A DNA stretch of 64,000 nt from Leifsonia aquatica H1aii (GCF_000633535.1 NZ_AYMR01000024.1:1-64000), one strand, 5' to 3'; counted from the stretch's first letter, positions 33,720-42,030 are shown. Numbers and translations: made by a program. The notes: a model not told the origin generated them from the letters alone.

Positions 33720-34970
33720 CTACTTCAGCAGCGCTTCGAGGTTCTTCTGGGTCGCGTCGAGGATGGCCTTCGGGTCACCCGTGGCCAGCGACTCCAGCTT
33801 GCTGTTGAGGTCGGTGACGACGTCGGCCGAGCCCTTCGCGGTCGGGACGCCCTTGGCGTAGTCCGCGGCGGAGAGGAACGGGACGAGGGTCGGGTTGGCC
33901 TTCTTCCAGTCGGCGGCGGCCGACTTGATCGACGGCATCGGGCCGAAGGCCTCCGAGAAGGCGAGCTGGTCGTCCTTGCTGGTCAGCTGCTCGACGAGCT
34001 TGAGCGCGGCGGCCTGGTTGGGGCTGTCCGCGGCGATGCCCCAGCAGTTGGTGAACTGCAGCGTGCCCTGGCCGGCCGGGCCGGCGGGGAGCTCGGCGAC
34101 GGTGTACTTGATGCCCGGGTAGTCGGACTTCATCGCGCCGGTGATCCAGTTGCCCTCGATGGTCATCGCGGCCAGGCCCTTGCCGAACGCCTCGCCGCCC
34201 CAGCCCGCGCCGACGTCCTTGGCGTACTTCAGCTCGCCGCCGTTGAGGAGCGTCTTGACGTAGTCGAGCGCCTTCACGTTGGCGTCGCTGTTCGCGGTGG
34301 CCTTGGTGGAGTCGTCGTTCATGAGGTTGCCGCCGGCCTGGACCATGAAGGAGCCGATGCGGGCGTACTCACCGGAGATGCCGAGGCCGACGTGGTCGGC
34401 GGTGGTCAGCTTCTTGCTGACCGACTCGAGCTGGTCCCAGGTCTTCGGGATGTCGGCGTCGGTCAGACCGGCCGCGCTCCACATGTCGTTGTTGATGATG
34501 AGCTGCAGGGTCGAGAAGTCCTTCGGCGCGCAGTAGAACTTGCCGTCGTAGGTGAAGGACTTGACCAGGCTCGGGTAGAAGTCGTCCTTGTTGCTCAGCT
34601 GGTCGCCGTAGGCGAGGAGCGAGCCGTTGGACGCGTAGCCGGCGAGGGCGTCGGTCGACAGGTAGAACACGTCGGCCGGCTTCTTCGCCGCGAAGCCCTG
34701 CGAGAGCTGCTGGTTGAGGTCGGTGGCCGCGACGACGGAGGCCTTGGTGCCCGAGCTCTTCGACCAGTCGGCGACGGCCGACTTGACGGCGGTGGTCTCC
34801 GCGTCGCCCGACGAGCCGATCATGACCGTGAGGGCCTTGTCGGACGACGTGAGCTTGCCCGAGTCGGTGCTGCTGCTGCCGCTGAAGCCGGAGCCGCAGG
34901 CCGACAGCGCCAGGGCGGTCGCGACGGCGACGGCGCCGCTCGCGATCCACCTGTTGGTGTTCTTGCGCAT
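33720..34970 (-). CDS. extracellular sugar-binding lipoprotein
   Basis: A 416-residue solute-binding protein of the CUT1 class. A lipoprotein signal peptide ends at the lipobox LSAC with Cys25, followed by a Ser/Gly linker and the two-lobe periplasmic-binding-protein fold (IKYTVAELPAGPAGQGTLQF and GGEAFGKGLAAMTIEGNW are typical family segments). The ATG at 34970 has AAGGAGAG upstream; the open frame farther out is chance. It is the first gene of the operon and is downstream of four LacI-type operators. Confidence 0.92.
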   Translation of the reverse strand: MRKNTNRWIASGAVAVATALALSACGSGFSGSSSTDSGKLTSSDKALTVMIGSSGDAETTAVKSAVADWSKSSGTKASVVAATDLNQQLSQGFAAKKPADVFYLSTDALAGYASNGSLLAYGDQLSNKDDFYPSLVKSFTYDGKFYCAPKDFSTLQLIINNDMWSAAGLTDADIPKTWDQLESVSKKLTTADHVGLGISGEYARIGSFMVQAGGNLMNDDSTKATANSDANVKALDYVKTLLNGGELKYAKDVGAGWGGEAFGKGLAAMTIEGNWITGAMKSDYPGIKYTVAELPAGPAGQGTLQFTNCWGIAADSPNQAAALKLVEQLTSKDDQLAFSEAFGPMPSIKSAAADWKKANPTLVPFLSAADYAKGVPTAKGSADVVTDLNSKLESLATGDPKAILDATQKNLEALLK

Positions 34971-35407
34971 GTGTTTCTCTCCTTGGTGTGTGCGTGTCCA
35001 ACGGGTGGACACGCTGAGGGTGGGGTCGGGAAAGTGTGGACGGGTCAGGTCGGCGGGGAGGCTGTGGTGCGCGCCGGGCGCGGTGTCTCCGCGCCGCCGA
35101 CAGTAGACCAGCGAACCTGCGAGGAGGCCGCCGGGGAGCGACGGTCCAGGGGAGGGACGCTGCGCATCGGTGCGGGCATCCGACCTCCTCTGGTCCGTCG
35201 TGCGATCAGTTCTCGTTCGCCCATCGTCTTGAACGATCAATCGTCTTGAACGATCAATCGTCTTGAACGATCAAATCGCAACGTGCTAGCGTCGCATTTG
35301 AACGATCAAATGGGAATGCAGTCACCATAACCATGGCCCTCCCGGCCTGTCAAGCAGGCAGACGGTAGGGTCTAGGTCAGTCCGCACCGAGCCGAGAGGA
35401 GTCCGCC
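34971..35407. promoter_or_regulatory. 437-bp divergent control region of the sugar operon and lacI gene
   Basis: It holds the operator cluster (35229-35309), a small hairpin GCCTG-TCAAG-CAGGC (35345-35359) and a TAGGGT hexamer (35366-35371) that may be the -10 of the lacI gene. The part from 34990 to 35220 would be an untranslated leader of the sugar operon; I see no conserved RNA element or gene in it. Confidence 0.6.
35229..35309. promoter_or_regulatory. four LacI-type operators, three in a 17-bp tandem array
   Basis: The palindromic 12-mer TTGAACGATCAA occurs at 35229, 35246, 35263 (exact 17-bp period) and 35298; the last is extended to CATTTGAACGATCAAATG. The AT content and position between the binding-protein and lacI genes mark it as the binding site of that LacI protein. 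Confidence 0.85.
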
Positions 35408-36460
35408 ATGGGTGCACAGCCCACCGTCAGTGATGTCGCCGACGCCGCCGGCGTCTCCCGGCAGACGGTCTCCAACGTGCTCAACGCCCCCGAGCTGGTG
35501 CGCCCGGCGACCCGCGAGCGCGTGCAGGACGCGATCGTGCGCCTCGGCTACCGCCCGCACGCCTCCGCCCGCCGGTTGCGCACGCAGAAGAGCTCCACGA
35601 TCGGCATCCGGCTCGATCCGATCACCCGGGACGGCATCTCGGGAAGCATCCTCGACCGCTTCCTGCACGCCCTCACCGAGCAGGCCGACCGACAGGGCCT
35701 GCGCGTCCTGCTCTTCACCGCGGACGACCCGGACGACGAGATCGCGCAGTTCCAGCGCCTGTCCGACGCGGCGGACGTGGACGGCTTCGTGCTCACGTCC
35801 ACCTTCCACGGCGACCCCCGGACGGAGTGGCTGATCGAGCACGGCCAGTCGTTCGTGACCTTCGGCCGCCCGTGGGGGATCGACGACATGACCGACCCCG
35901 AGCACCTCTGGGTCGACGTCGACGGACGCTCGGGCCTCCGTGACGCCACCGCTCATCTGCTGGCGCAGGGTGCGCGACGCATTGGCTTCCTCGGCTGGCC
36001 CAGCGGATCCGGGACCGGCGACGACCGCCGAGAGGGCTGGCTGGAGGCCATGCGGGCGGTGGGCGCCGTCCCCGAGGCCGACCTCGCTGCCCTGCAGGCC
36101 ACCGCCGAGGACGGTGTCACGTTCGGTGCCGAGGGCATGCGGCGGCTGGAGGCCACGGCCGGCCCCGAGGGCGTCGACGCGGTCGTCTGCACCTCCGACT
36201 CGCTCGCCCTCGGCGCGCTGACGGTGGTCGGCAGCCGGGTGCCGGTGATCGGCTACGACAACACCCCGGTCGCGGCCTCCCTCGGCTACTCGAGCGTCGA
36301 GCAGCCGCTCGATGCCGTCGCGGCGGGCGTGCTCGAACTGCTCACCGGCGCGCACGGCGGCCGGGTGCGTGCGGACGACGACCTCACCGATCCACGGCAC
36401 CGACTGGTCGCCCCGCGGCTCGTCGTGCGCGACGGTCCCGCGATCTTCGCCCAGCGCTGA
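35408..36460 (+). CDS. LacI-family transcriptional regulator
   Basis: A 350-residue repressor. The N-terminal helix-turn-helix with hinge is VSDVADAAGVSRQTVSNVLN, followed by YRPHASARRLRTQKSSTIGI; the rest is the sugar-binding core with the usual VCTSDSLALGAL and IGYDNTPVAASL motifs. Start ATG follows GAGAGGAG. It is divergent from the sugar ABC operon with four identical operators between them and presumably represses that operon until the imported sugar binds. Confidence 0.93.
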   Translation: MGAQPTVSDVADAAGVSRQTVSNVLNAPELVRPATRERVQDAIVRLGYRPHASARRLRTQKSSTIGIRLDPITRDGISGSILDRFLHALTEQADRQGLRVLLFTADDPDDEIAQFQRLSDAADVDGFVLTSTFHGDPRTEWLIEHGQSFVTFGRPWGIDDMTDPEHLWVDVDGRSGLRDATAHLLAQGARRIGFLGWPSGSGTGDDRREGWLEAMRAVGAVPEADLAALQATAEDGVTFGAEGMRRLEATAGPEGVDAVVCTSDSLALGALTVVGSRVPVIGYDNTPVAASLGYSSVEQPLDAVAAGVLELLTGAHGGRVRADDDLTDPRHRLVAPRLVVRDGPAIFAQR

Positions 36461-36493
36461 GGCGGACGAAACACCGGTGTAACGCGCGGCCGC

Positions 36494-36499
36494 GACAAT
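36494..36499 (+). promoter_or_regulatory. -10 hexamer of the ABM-like membrane protein gene (leaderless)
   Basis: GACAAT, six bases, then ATG at 36506. Confidence 0.5.
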
Positions 36500-36505
36500 G
36501 GAGGC

Positions 36506-37087
36506 ATGTCTCCACAAGAGTCGTTGCAGGATGCGCCACAAGCGCACCGCCTCCCGATCACCGTGTCCATCACCCGCCGCGTCGACGGCAGCCGTCTGCC
36601 CGAAGTGACCCGTTGGGTCCAGTCCGGCGTGAATCTCGCGAACACGTACGAGGGCTTCCTCGGTTCGGGCTGGGTGCGCGCCCGCGCCGACTCCGACGAG
36701 TGGCACATGCTCTACCGCTTCGCGGACTCCGAGACGCTCGAGGCATGGGAGGGGTCGGACGACCGCGCGACCTGGCTGTACGACGGGCGCGAGCTCGTCG
36801 AGGTGTCGCGTGTGGAGCGCCGCACCGGCATCGAGGGCTGGTTCGACGCGCCGCAGCCGGGGCTGCCCGTCGCGCCGCCGCGATGGAAGCAGGCCGTCAC
36901 GATCTGGCTCGGCTTCTTCCCGCTGTCGCTGTTGTTCACCTGGGCGACGGTCACCTTCGTGCCGGGCTGGCACGCGCTCTGGCCGCTGGCGACCGTGCTG
37001 ATCAGCACGCTCTGCCTCACGCCGACCATGACGTATCTGCTGCTCCCGTTCGTCACGAGACTCCTGCAGCCGTGGCTGCGCCGATGA
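36506..37087 (+). CDS. antibiotic-biosynthesis-monooxygenase-like protein with C-terminal membrane helices
   Basis: A 193-residue protein. Residues about 15-105 look like an ABM-type ferredoxin fold (ITVSITRRVDGSRLPEVTRW ... EGFLGSGWVRA ... WHMLYRFADSETLEAWEGS), and residues about 130-185 form two transmembrane helices. The combination matches COG3224-type proteins, annotated as antibiotic biosynthesis monooxygenases, whose activity is unproven. ATG six bases after GACAAT; the GGAGG next to the ATG is too close to serve as ribosome site. Confidence 0.7.
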   Translation: MSPQESLQDAPQAHRLPITVSITRRVDGSRLPEVTRWVQSGVNLANTYEGFLGSGWVRARADSDEWHMLYRFADSETLEAWEGSDDRATWLYDGRELVEVSRVERRTGIEGWFDAPQPGLPVAPPRWKQAVTIWLGFFPLSLLFTWATVTFVPGWHALWPLATVLISTLCLTPTMTYLLLPFVTRLLQPWLRR

Positions 37088-37167
37088 TCCTCGGCGGCCC
37101 GGCACGGTGATCAGCAGGCTCTGACCGGATCCTTGCGACGTTTGGCGAGGAATCTCGCATATCGAAC

Positions 37168-37185
37168 TTCTACAGCTTGTAGAAT
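37168..37185. promoter_or_regulatory. palindrome overlapping a -10 box
   Basis: TTCTACA-GCT-TGTAGAA (37168-37184) has perfect seven-base arms and overlaps TAGAAT (37180-37185). Six bases later stands GTG at 37192, another possible leaderless start. A repressor at this site would block the promoter. Confidence 0.5.
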
Positions 37186-37251
37186 TTGAGCGTGCGGCAC
37201 CCGCCGCACGAATGCGAAGCGGCGGAACGTCCGCTGCCGGAAGGACTCATC

Positions 37252-37731
37252 GTGACCGTTGCAACCGAAGCGCGACCCGCAACCTCCACCTGGGCGAACC
37301 GGTTGGTACGCCCCGTCGGCATCCTGGCCATCGTGGCCGGACTCGTCATGATCATCGCCGGCGGCGTCGTCTGGGGCGTGGTGAGCAGCCAGCTCCAGGA
37401 TCAGAAGATCACCGTCAGCGAGGACGCCGCCGCGTTCGGCGGCCAGACGGTCGCGGGGCCGTTCACCGCGCTGGCGCAGGCCGACATCATCAACACCCAC
37501 GCGGAGAAACTCTCGGGCGGCAAGACCTACGCCGAGCTCGAGCAGGACGATCCGCTGCGCCCGATGGTCATGAATGCATCGTTCCTGCGGGCCTCGCTGT
37601 TCACGTCGGTGGTCTCGTTCGGCGTGGCGGCCTTCGCCATGGGCGCCGGCCTGATCGTCGCACTGCTGGGCTGGGCCGTCTGGATGGTCGCTCCGAAGCG
37701 CCGGGGTGCGAGCCCCGCCGTCGCGGAGTAG
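37252..37731 (+). CDS. hypothetical two-TM membrane protein
   Basis: A 159-residue protein with helices near residues 20-45 and 115-142 enclosing an extracellular segment (KITVSEDAAAFGGQTVAGPF). Homologues in actinobacteria are often called aromatic ring-opening dioxygenase LigA, a name without functional support. The GTG at 37252 is chosen because GGAAGGA lies at good distance; an alternative GTG at 37192 lies six bases after TAGAAT and would add 20 residues in the same frame. A palindrome overlaps the promoter. Function unknown. Confidence 0.6.
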   Translation: MTVATEARPATSTWANRLVRPVGILAIVAGLVMIIAGGVVWGVVSSQLQDQKITVSEDAAAFGGQTVAGPFTALAQADIINTHAEKLSGGKTYAELEQDDPLRPMVMNASFLRASLFTSVVSFGVAAFAMGAGLIVALLGWAVWMVAPKRRGASPAVAE

Positions 37732-37848
37732 GTGCCGGCGGGGGCGGTTCAGCGTCGATCCGAAAGACGCCGCCGCGTCACCCGCGACCGCTGGGCCGCC
37801 CTCAAGAGGGCGACCCGGGAGCGCCTCGCGGCCCGCACGGCGGGCTAG
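37732..37848 (+). CDS. possible 38-residue Arg-rich ORF directly after the stop codon
   Basis: GTG immediately follows the TAG of the preceding gene and opens a frame of 38 codons in the same register, ending with TAG four bases before a terminator hairpin. The product (ERRRRVTRDRWAALKRATRE segment) is strongly basic and helical. It could be a coupled small gene, a stop-codon read-through extension, or a chance frame. Confidence 0.3.
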   Translation: MPAGAVQRRSERRRRVTRDRWAALKRATRERLAARTAG

Positions 37849-37851
37849 ATC

Positions 37852-37883
37852 AGGGGCGGTGCGTCGACACACGCACCGCCCCT
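37852..37883 (+). terminator. hairpin terminator
   Basis: Thirteen-base perfect arms AGGGGCGGTGCGT and complement with loop CGACAC, followed by TCT. Confidence 0.7.
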
Positions 37884-37973
37884 TCTGCGCGTCCGGGCCG
37901 GGTCCCCGTCCGACCCTGACCGGACCCTGAGCCGACCCTGATTCCGGGCCGAGGGGGTTGCGATGACCGCAAC

Positions 37974-38017
37974 TCGCGATATATCGTGACTCTCGTCAAC
38001 ATCGCGATATATCGCGA
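37974..38017. promoter_or_regulatory. double palindromic operator for the PadR regulator
   Basis: TCGCGATATATCGTGA (37974-37989) and the perfect palindrome TCGCGATATATCGCGA (38002-38017) stand 28 bp apart centre to centre, upstream of the DUF4097-padR operon. Probable PadR binding sites. Confidence 0.7.
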
Positions 38018-38023
38018 GTCACC

Positions 38024-38052
38024 GAGGGTCCGGGCATCCGGCCCGGACCCTC
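38024..38052 (+). other. leader hairpin upstream of DUF4097 gene
   Basis: Twelve-base perfect arms GAGGGTCCGGGC and complement with loop ATCCG, between the operators and the ribosome-binding site of the DUF4097 gene. No T run follows. Confidence 0.55.
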
Positions 38053-38101
38053 CTCGGAATCAGCGCCGCACGGCAGCGGCGGAACAGGAGAGGTCAGGAC
38101 G

Positions 38102-38953
38102 ATGGCACAGGAGAAGTGGCTGATCCAGCCGGGCGAGAGCCGCACGATCGACGTGGAGCTGGTCCGCACGCTCAAGGTGGGCTTCATCGGCGGGCAGATC
38201 GACATCATCGGGCACGACGAGCCCGGCGCACGGATCGAGGTCCACACGGTCCAGGGGCGCGACCTCAAGGTCACCATCGACGGCGACCGGCTGGAGATCG
38301 ATCACCCGCAGCTGCGCTGGGACAACTTCATCGAGGTGTTCAAGTCGATGCGCTCCAACGCGAAGGCCGACGTCAGCGTCCTCGTGCCCCGCGATGTCGC
38401 GCTCAAGTTCGGCGTCGTCTCGGCGACGGCCCTCATCTCGGGCCTGCGCAGCGACGCACGACTCAGCACCGTCTCCGGCGACGTCGTCGCCGACGGGCTG
38501 GTGGGGGACATCGAGCTGAACTCGGTCAGCGGCGAGCTCTCGGTGCGCGGCCACACCGGTCGCATCAACGCGCACACCGTGTCCGGCGATGTGACCGTCA
38601 GCGGTACCATCCCGAAGCTGTCGGTCGACGGCGTCTCGGGCGACGTGATGGCCGACATCTCCGGCACTCCGGACGAGATCGCCATCAACACGGTCTCGGG
38701 CGACTCGACGATCCGGATCCCGGAGGCGATCGGCGCCCGGTACCGCGCCAACACCGTCTCCGGACGCGTTCAGCTCGACAACGTCGTGGTCGTCGGTTCG
38801 GTCGGCAAGGGGTACAGCGGCACCACCGGCTCCCTCGACGGATCGTGGGTCGACATCAACGTGAACTCGGTCTCCGGAGCCGTCTCGGTGCTGCGCAGCA
38901 CGCGCACCACCACGGAGGATGCGCGGCAGGGCGGCGAGGGGGCGTCGGCGTGA
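38102..38953 (+). CDS. DUF4097-family beta-strand repeat protein
   Basis: A 283-residue protein dominated by repeated beta-strand turns of the form TVSGDV, VSGELSV, TVSGDSTI, SVSGAVSV, the DUF4097 (adhesin-like/LiaX-like) beta-solenoid pattern. There is no signal peptide or membrane helix, so it is probably cytosolic. The ATG follows AGGAGAGG. The padR gene overlaps its end (GTGA). DUF4097 genes are often regulated by an adjacent PadR protein and induced by envelope stress; the exact job is unknown. Confidence 0.85.
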   Translation: MAQEKWLIQPGESRTIDVELVRTLKVGFIGGQIDIIGHDEPGARIEVHTVQGRDLKVTIDGDRLEIDHPQLRWDNFIEVFKSMRSNAKADVSVLVPRDVALKFGVVSATALISGLRSDARLSTVSGDVVADGLVGDIELNSVSGELSVRGHTGRINAHTVSGDVTVSGTIPKLSVDGVSGDVMADISGTPDEIAINTVSGDSTIRIPEAIGARYRANTVSGRVQLDNVVVVGSVGKGYSGTTGSLDGSWVDINVNSVSGAVSVLRSTRTTTEDARQGGEGASA

Positions 38954-39591
38954 CCCCCGTCTTCGCCCACGGCAGCCTCCGCCTCTACCTGCTGAGCCTG
39001 CTCGACGAGTCGCCGCGCCACGGGTACGAGCTGATCCAGGCGCTGTCCGACCGCTTCGGCGGCACCTACACCCCGAGCGCCGGCACCATCTACCCGCGGC
39101 TGGCCAAGCTCGAGGAGGAGGGCCTGGTCACCAAGCAGGCCGACGGCCGCAAGACGGTCTACGCGATCACCGACGCGGGACGTCGCGAACTCGCCGAGCG
39201 CGAGCACGAGCTCGGCGCGATCGAGGACGAGGTGACCGACTCCGTGCGCCGCCTCGCCGACGAGGTGCGCGCCGGGGTGGACGATGCGATGCGCACCCTC
39301 CGTGCCGAACTCGCCTCGGCCGCCCGGGAGAACCGGCGCGACGCGACCCGGGTCGATCCGCGTCGGGAGGCGCGCGATGCGGCCCGCGAGGCGTCGCGCG
39401 ACGCGCGGTCCGCCGCCTCCGCCGCGATCCGCGACGCCGATGTGGCGATCAACGACTTCCGCCAGCAGGTGCGCACCGAGCTGCGGCTGCAGGCCTCGCG
39501 CGGCACCCTCCCGGACGGGGCGGTGACGCTGCTGAAGGACGAACTCGTGCGTGTGCGCCGTGCCGTCCTGGAGGCGCTCGGCCGGCGCTGA
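38950..39591 (+). CDS. PadR-family transcriptional regulator
   Basis: A 213-residue regulator. Residues about 8-85 are the PadR winged helix (LRLYLLSLLDESPRHGYELI, GGTYTPSAGTIYPRLAKLEEEGLV), followed by an unusually long, Arg/Ala/Asp-rich helical region with repeats of EARDAAREASRDARSAAS that may form a coiled coil for dimerisation. GTG overlaps the DUF4097 stop codon. Two palindromes at 37974-38017 are its probable operators, so the operon is likely autorepressed. Confidence 0.9.
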   Translation: MTPVFAHGSLRLYLLSLLDESPRHGYELIQALSDRFGGTYTPSAGTIYPRLAKLEEEGLVTKQADGRKTVYAITDAGRRELAEREHELGAIEDEVTDSVRRLADEVRAGVDDAMRTLRAELASAARENRRDATRVDPRREARDAAREASRDARSAASAAIRDADVAINDFRQQVRTELRLQASRGTLPDGAVTLLKDELVRVRRAVLEALGRR

Positions 39592-39816
39592 CGGGAGGGT
39601 CGATGTCGTCGTTGCGCTTCTATCTGCGCTCGGTGCCGCCGGCGGGTCGGACGGTGGGAGCGGAATGCACAGCAACTCCCGGCGAACGTTCTGAGAGATC
39701 TCAGAGAGAGCGGCCGACCCCCGTTCCGCCGCGTCCTACCGCGGATCCGGCGGTGTGGGAGGGCCGAGGCACGAGCCTTGCGGAATCGCAACAGCCCACC
39801 CCCTCGACGCGCCGAC

Positions 39817-39844
39817 TTGACAGGGTATTGGCAGCGAGTAGTCT
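39817..39844 (+). promoter_or_regulatory. consensus-like promoter of the KimA-like gene
   Basis: A perfect -35 TTGACA (39817-39822), a 16-bp spacer and TAGTCT (39839-39844) precede the GTG at 39853 by eight bases, so the transcript begins at or next to the start codon. Confidence 0.7.
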
Positions 39845-39852
39845 CATCCCTC

Positions 39853-42030
39853 GTGACAAATGAGGGGAGATCCCCGAAGCGCTGGTTGATCGGCGACCCG
39901 CTTCCGAGCGAAAAGCTCGAAGGACAGCTGCTCCCGAAGCACCTCGCCCTACCCATCTTCGCCTCCGACGCGCTGTCGAGCGTGGCCTATGCGCCGCAGG
40001 AGCTCCTGATGATCCTGCTGCTCGGCGGGCTCTCGTTCCTCACCTTCGCCCCGTGGGTCGCCGCGGCCGTGGTCGTTCTTCTCGTCACCGTCGTCCTCAG
40101 CTACCGCCAGCTCGTCAAGGCGTACCCCTCGGGAGGCGGCGACTACGAGGTCGCCCACAAGAACCTCGGCGAGAAGGCCGGGCTCATCGTGGCGTCGGCG
40201 CTCCTGGTGGACTACGTGCTCACCGTGGCCGTGTCGGTCGCCTCCGGCGTCGACAACGTGATCTCCGCCCTCCCGTTCCTGGCTCCCTGGCGGGTGGAGC
40301 TGGCCGTGGTCTGCGTCGTGCTCATCGCCGCCGTCAACCTCCGCGGGGTCCGCGAGTCGAGCAAGGCCTTCGCGCTGCCGACCTACATCTTCATCGGCAG
40401 CGTCTTCCTGATGATCGTGACCGCGCTGATCCGCACCGTGTTCGGCAACGCCCCGGTCGCGGAGTCCGCCGGCTACCAGGTGCACGCCGGCAGCCTCACC
40501 CAGGCGGCGATGGTCCTGCTGCTGCTGCGCGCCTTCTCCTCCGGCTGCTCCGCTCTGACCGGGGTCGAGGCGGTCGCCAACGGCGTCCCCGCCTTCCGCA
40601 CCCCGAAGATCCGCAACGCCCGCGTGACGCTCGGGCTCATGGGCGGCATCGCGATCGTGCTGTTCGCCGGACTGACCGCGACCGCGCTGATCAGCGGCGT
40701 GCACTACGCCGAGAATCCGTGCGACCTCCAGGGCTGGGCGCAGTGCGCGACCTCCCCGCAGCGCAGCCTCATCGCCCAGATCGCCTCCGCGACGTTCGGC
40801 AACAACACGTTCTTCTTCTTCCTCATCCAGGCCGCCACCGCGATCGTCCTGCTGCTCGCGGCGAACACCGCCTTCAACGGCTTCCCGCTGCTCGGATCGG
40901 TGCTCGCCCGCGACTCCTACGCCCCCAAGGCGCTCAACACCCGCGGCGACCGCCTCGTCTACTCCAACGGCATGATCGTCCTGGCACTGGCCGCGACCGC
41001 CCTGCTGCTCGTCTACCAGGCGAACCTGACCCAGCTCATCCAGCTCTACATCATCGGCGTCTTCGTCTCGTTCACCCTCGGCCAGTCCGGGATGGTGAAG
41101 CACTGGATCACGCTGCTGCGCGAGGGCGGCCAGACCGGTCGCGAGCGCAGCAGCATCATCCGGTCCCTGTGCATCAACGCCTTCGGCGCCTGCCTGACCG
41201 CGATCGTGCTCATCGTCGTCACGATCACGAAGTTCACCCACGGCGCCTACCTCGTCTTCATCTTCATGCCGATCCTGTGGTTCCTCATGCTCGGCGTGAA
41301 CCGGTACTACCGGGACGTCGAGAAGGAGATCGAGGTCGACCCGATCACGACGTTCGGCTCGGTCGGCGACCACGCGATCGTGCTGGTCGGCAAGATGCAG
41401 AAGCCGGCGCTCAAGGCGCTCGACTACGCCATCGCGGCTCGCCACGACTCGATCGAGGCGATCCACGTCTCCATCGAGGAGGAGGCGACCGAGGAGCTGC
41501 AGAAGCAGTGGATCGAGCAGAACATCCATGTGCCGCTGACCATCATCGAGTCGCCGTATCGCGAGTTCGGCGTGCCGCTGGTGAAGTACCTCAAGCACCG
41601 GCGTGAGGAACACGGCTCCGAAGTGACGACCGTCTACCTGCCGCAGTACATCGTCGGCCATTGGTGGGAGGGCATCCTGCACAACCATCGGGCACGGCGG
41701 CTCGCCAAGATGCTGATGCTGTGCCACGGCGTCACCGTCGCTCTCGTGCCTTGGCTGCTCGACTCCTCGTCGCTCATCTACGGTCGACGTTCGCGCCCGC
41801 TGCCCGGCCAGGATCGTCGCGGAGAGCCCGTGCGCGCGATCGCCCGGCGACCGCTGGTGCCCGCGTCGAAGCCGCACGCCCGCATCCACATCCACTCCAC
41901 GCCGCTCGCCGTCGGACAGCCGGACTCCGTGCCGGAGGCTCCCACGGTCGCCACGGCTCCGGAGGCGCCCGCCGCGCCGGCCGGAGAGGCCCCGGCCGCC
42001 CCGAAGGAACCGGCGCCCACCAAGCGCTGA
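39853..42030 (+). CDS. KimA-like APC/KUP-type potassium permease
   Basis: A 725-residue transporter with about 12 helices. The N-terminal LPKHLALPIFASDALSSVAYA, SYRQLVKAYPSGGGDYEVA, NLGEKAGLI, LLRAFSSGCSALTGVEAVAN and the late VYLPQYIVGHWWEGILHN motifs are those of Bacillus KimA, a high-affinity K+ importer controlled by c-di-AMP. After the membrane part comes a cytosolic USP-like domain (about 490-620), and unlike KimA the protein ends with an about 90-residue Pro/Ala-rich tail. GTG start without Shine-Dalgarno site, eight bases behind a -10 box. K+ as substrate is inferred from homology; amino acids are the alternative. Confidence 0.78.
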   Translation: MTNEGRSPKRWLIGDPLPSEKLEGQLLPKHLALPIFASDALSSVAYAPQELLMILLLGGLSFLTFAPWVAAAVVVLLVTVVLSYRQLVKAYPSGGGDYEVAHKNLGEKAGLIVASALLVDYVLTVAVSVASGVDNVISALPFLAPWRVELAVVCVVLIAAVNLRGVRESSKAFALPTYIFIGSVFLMIVTALIRTVFGNAPVAESAGYQVHAGSLTQAAMVLLLLRAFSSGCSALTGVEAVANGVPAFRTPKIRNARVTLGLMGGIAIVLFAGLTATALISGVHYAENPCDLQGWAQCATSPQRSLIAQIASATFGNNTFFFFLIQAATAIVLLLAANTAFNGFPLLGSVLARDSYAPKALNTRGDRLVYSNGMIVLALAATALLLVYQANLTQLIQLYIIGVFVSFTLGQSGMVKHWITLLREGGQTGRERSSIIRSLCINAFGACLTAIVLIVVTITKFTHGAYLVFIFMPILWFLMLGVNRYYRDVEKEIEVDPITTFGSVGDHAIVLVGKMQKPALKALDYAIAARHDSIEAIHVSIEEEATEELQKQWIEQNIHVPLTIIESPYREFGVPLVKYLKHRREEHGSEVTTVYLPQYIVGHWWEGILHNHRARRLAKMLMLCHGVTVALVPWLLDSSSLIYGRRSRPLPGQDRRGEPVRAIARRPLVPASKPHARIHIHSTPLAVGQPDSVPEAPTVATAPEAPAAPAGEAPAAPKEPAPTKR

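Noticed and set aside
35229-35309. CRISPR-like array (regular short repeats)
   Set aside because: The 17-bp period with 12-bp palindromes leaves five-base spacers, and the location is that of a LacI operator.
39592-39852. c-di-AMP (ydaO) riboswitch before the KimA-like gene
   Set aside because: No conserved ydaO core was seen, and the best promoter is directly at the start codon, leaving no leader.
39603-39863. 86-codon ORF just behind padR with GGGAGG upstream
   Set aside because: The product is a Pro/Ser/Arg-rich sequence without recognisable pattern, and the frame runs across the TTGACA promoter and start of the KimA-like gene.
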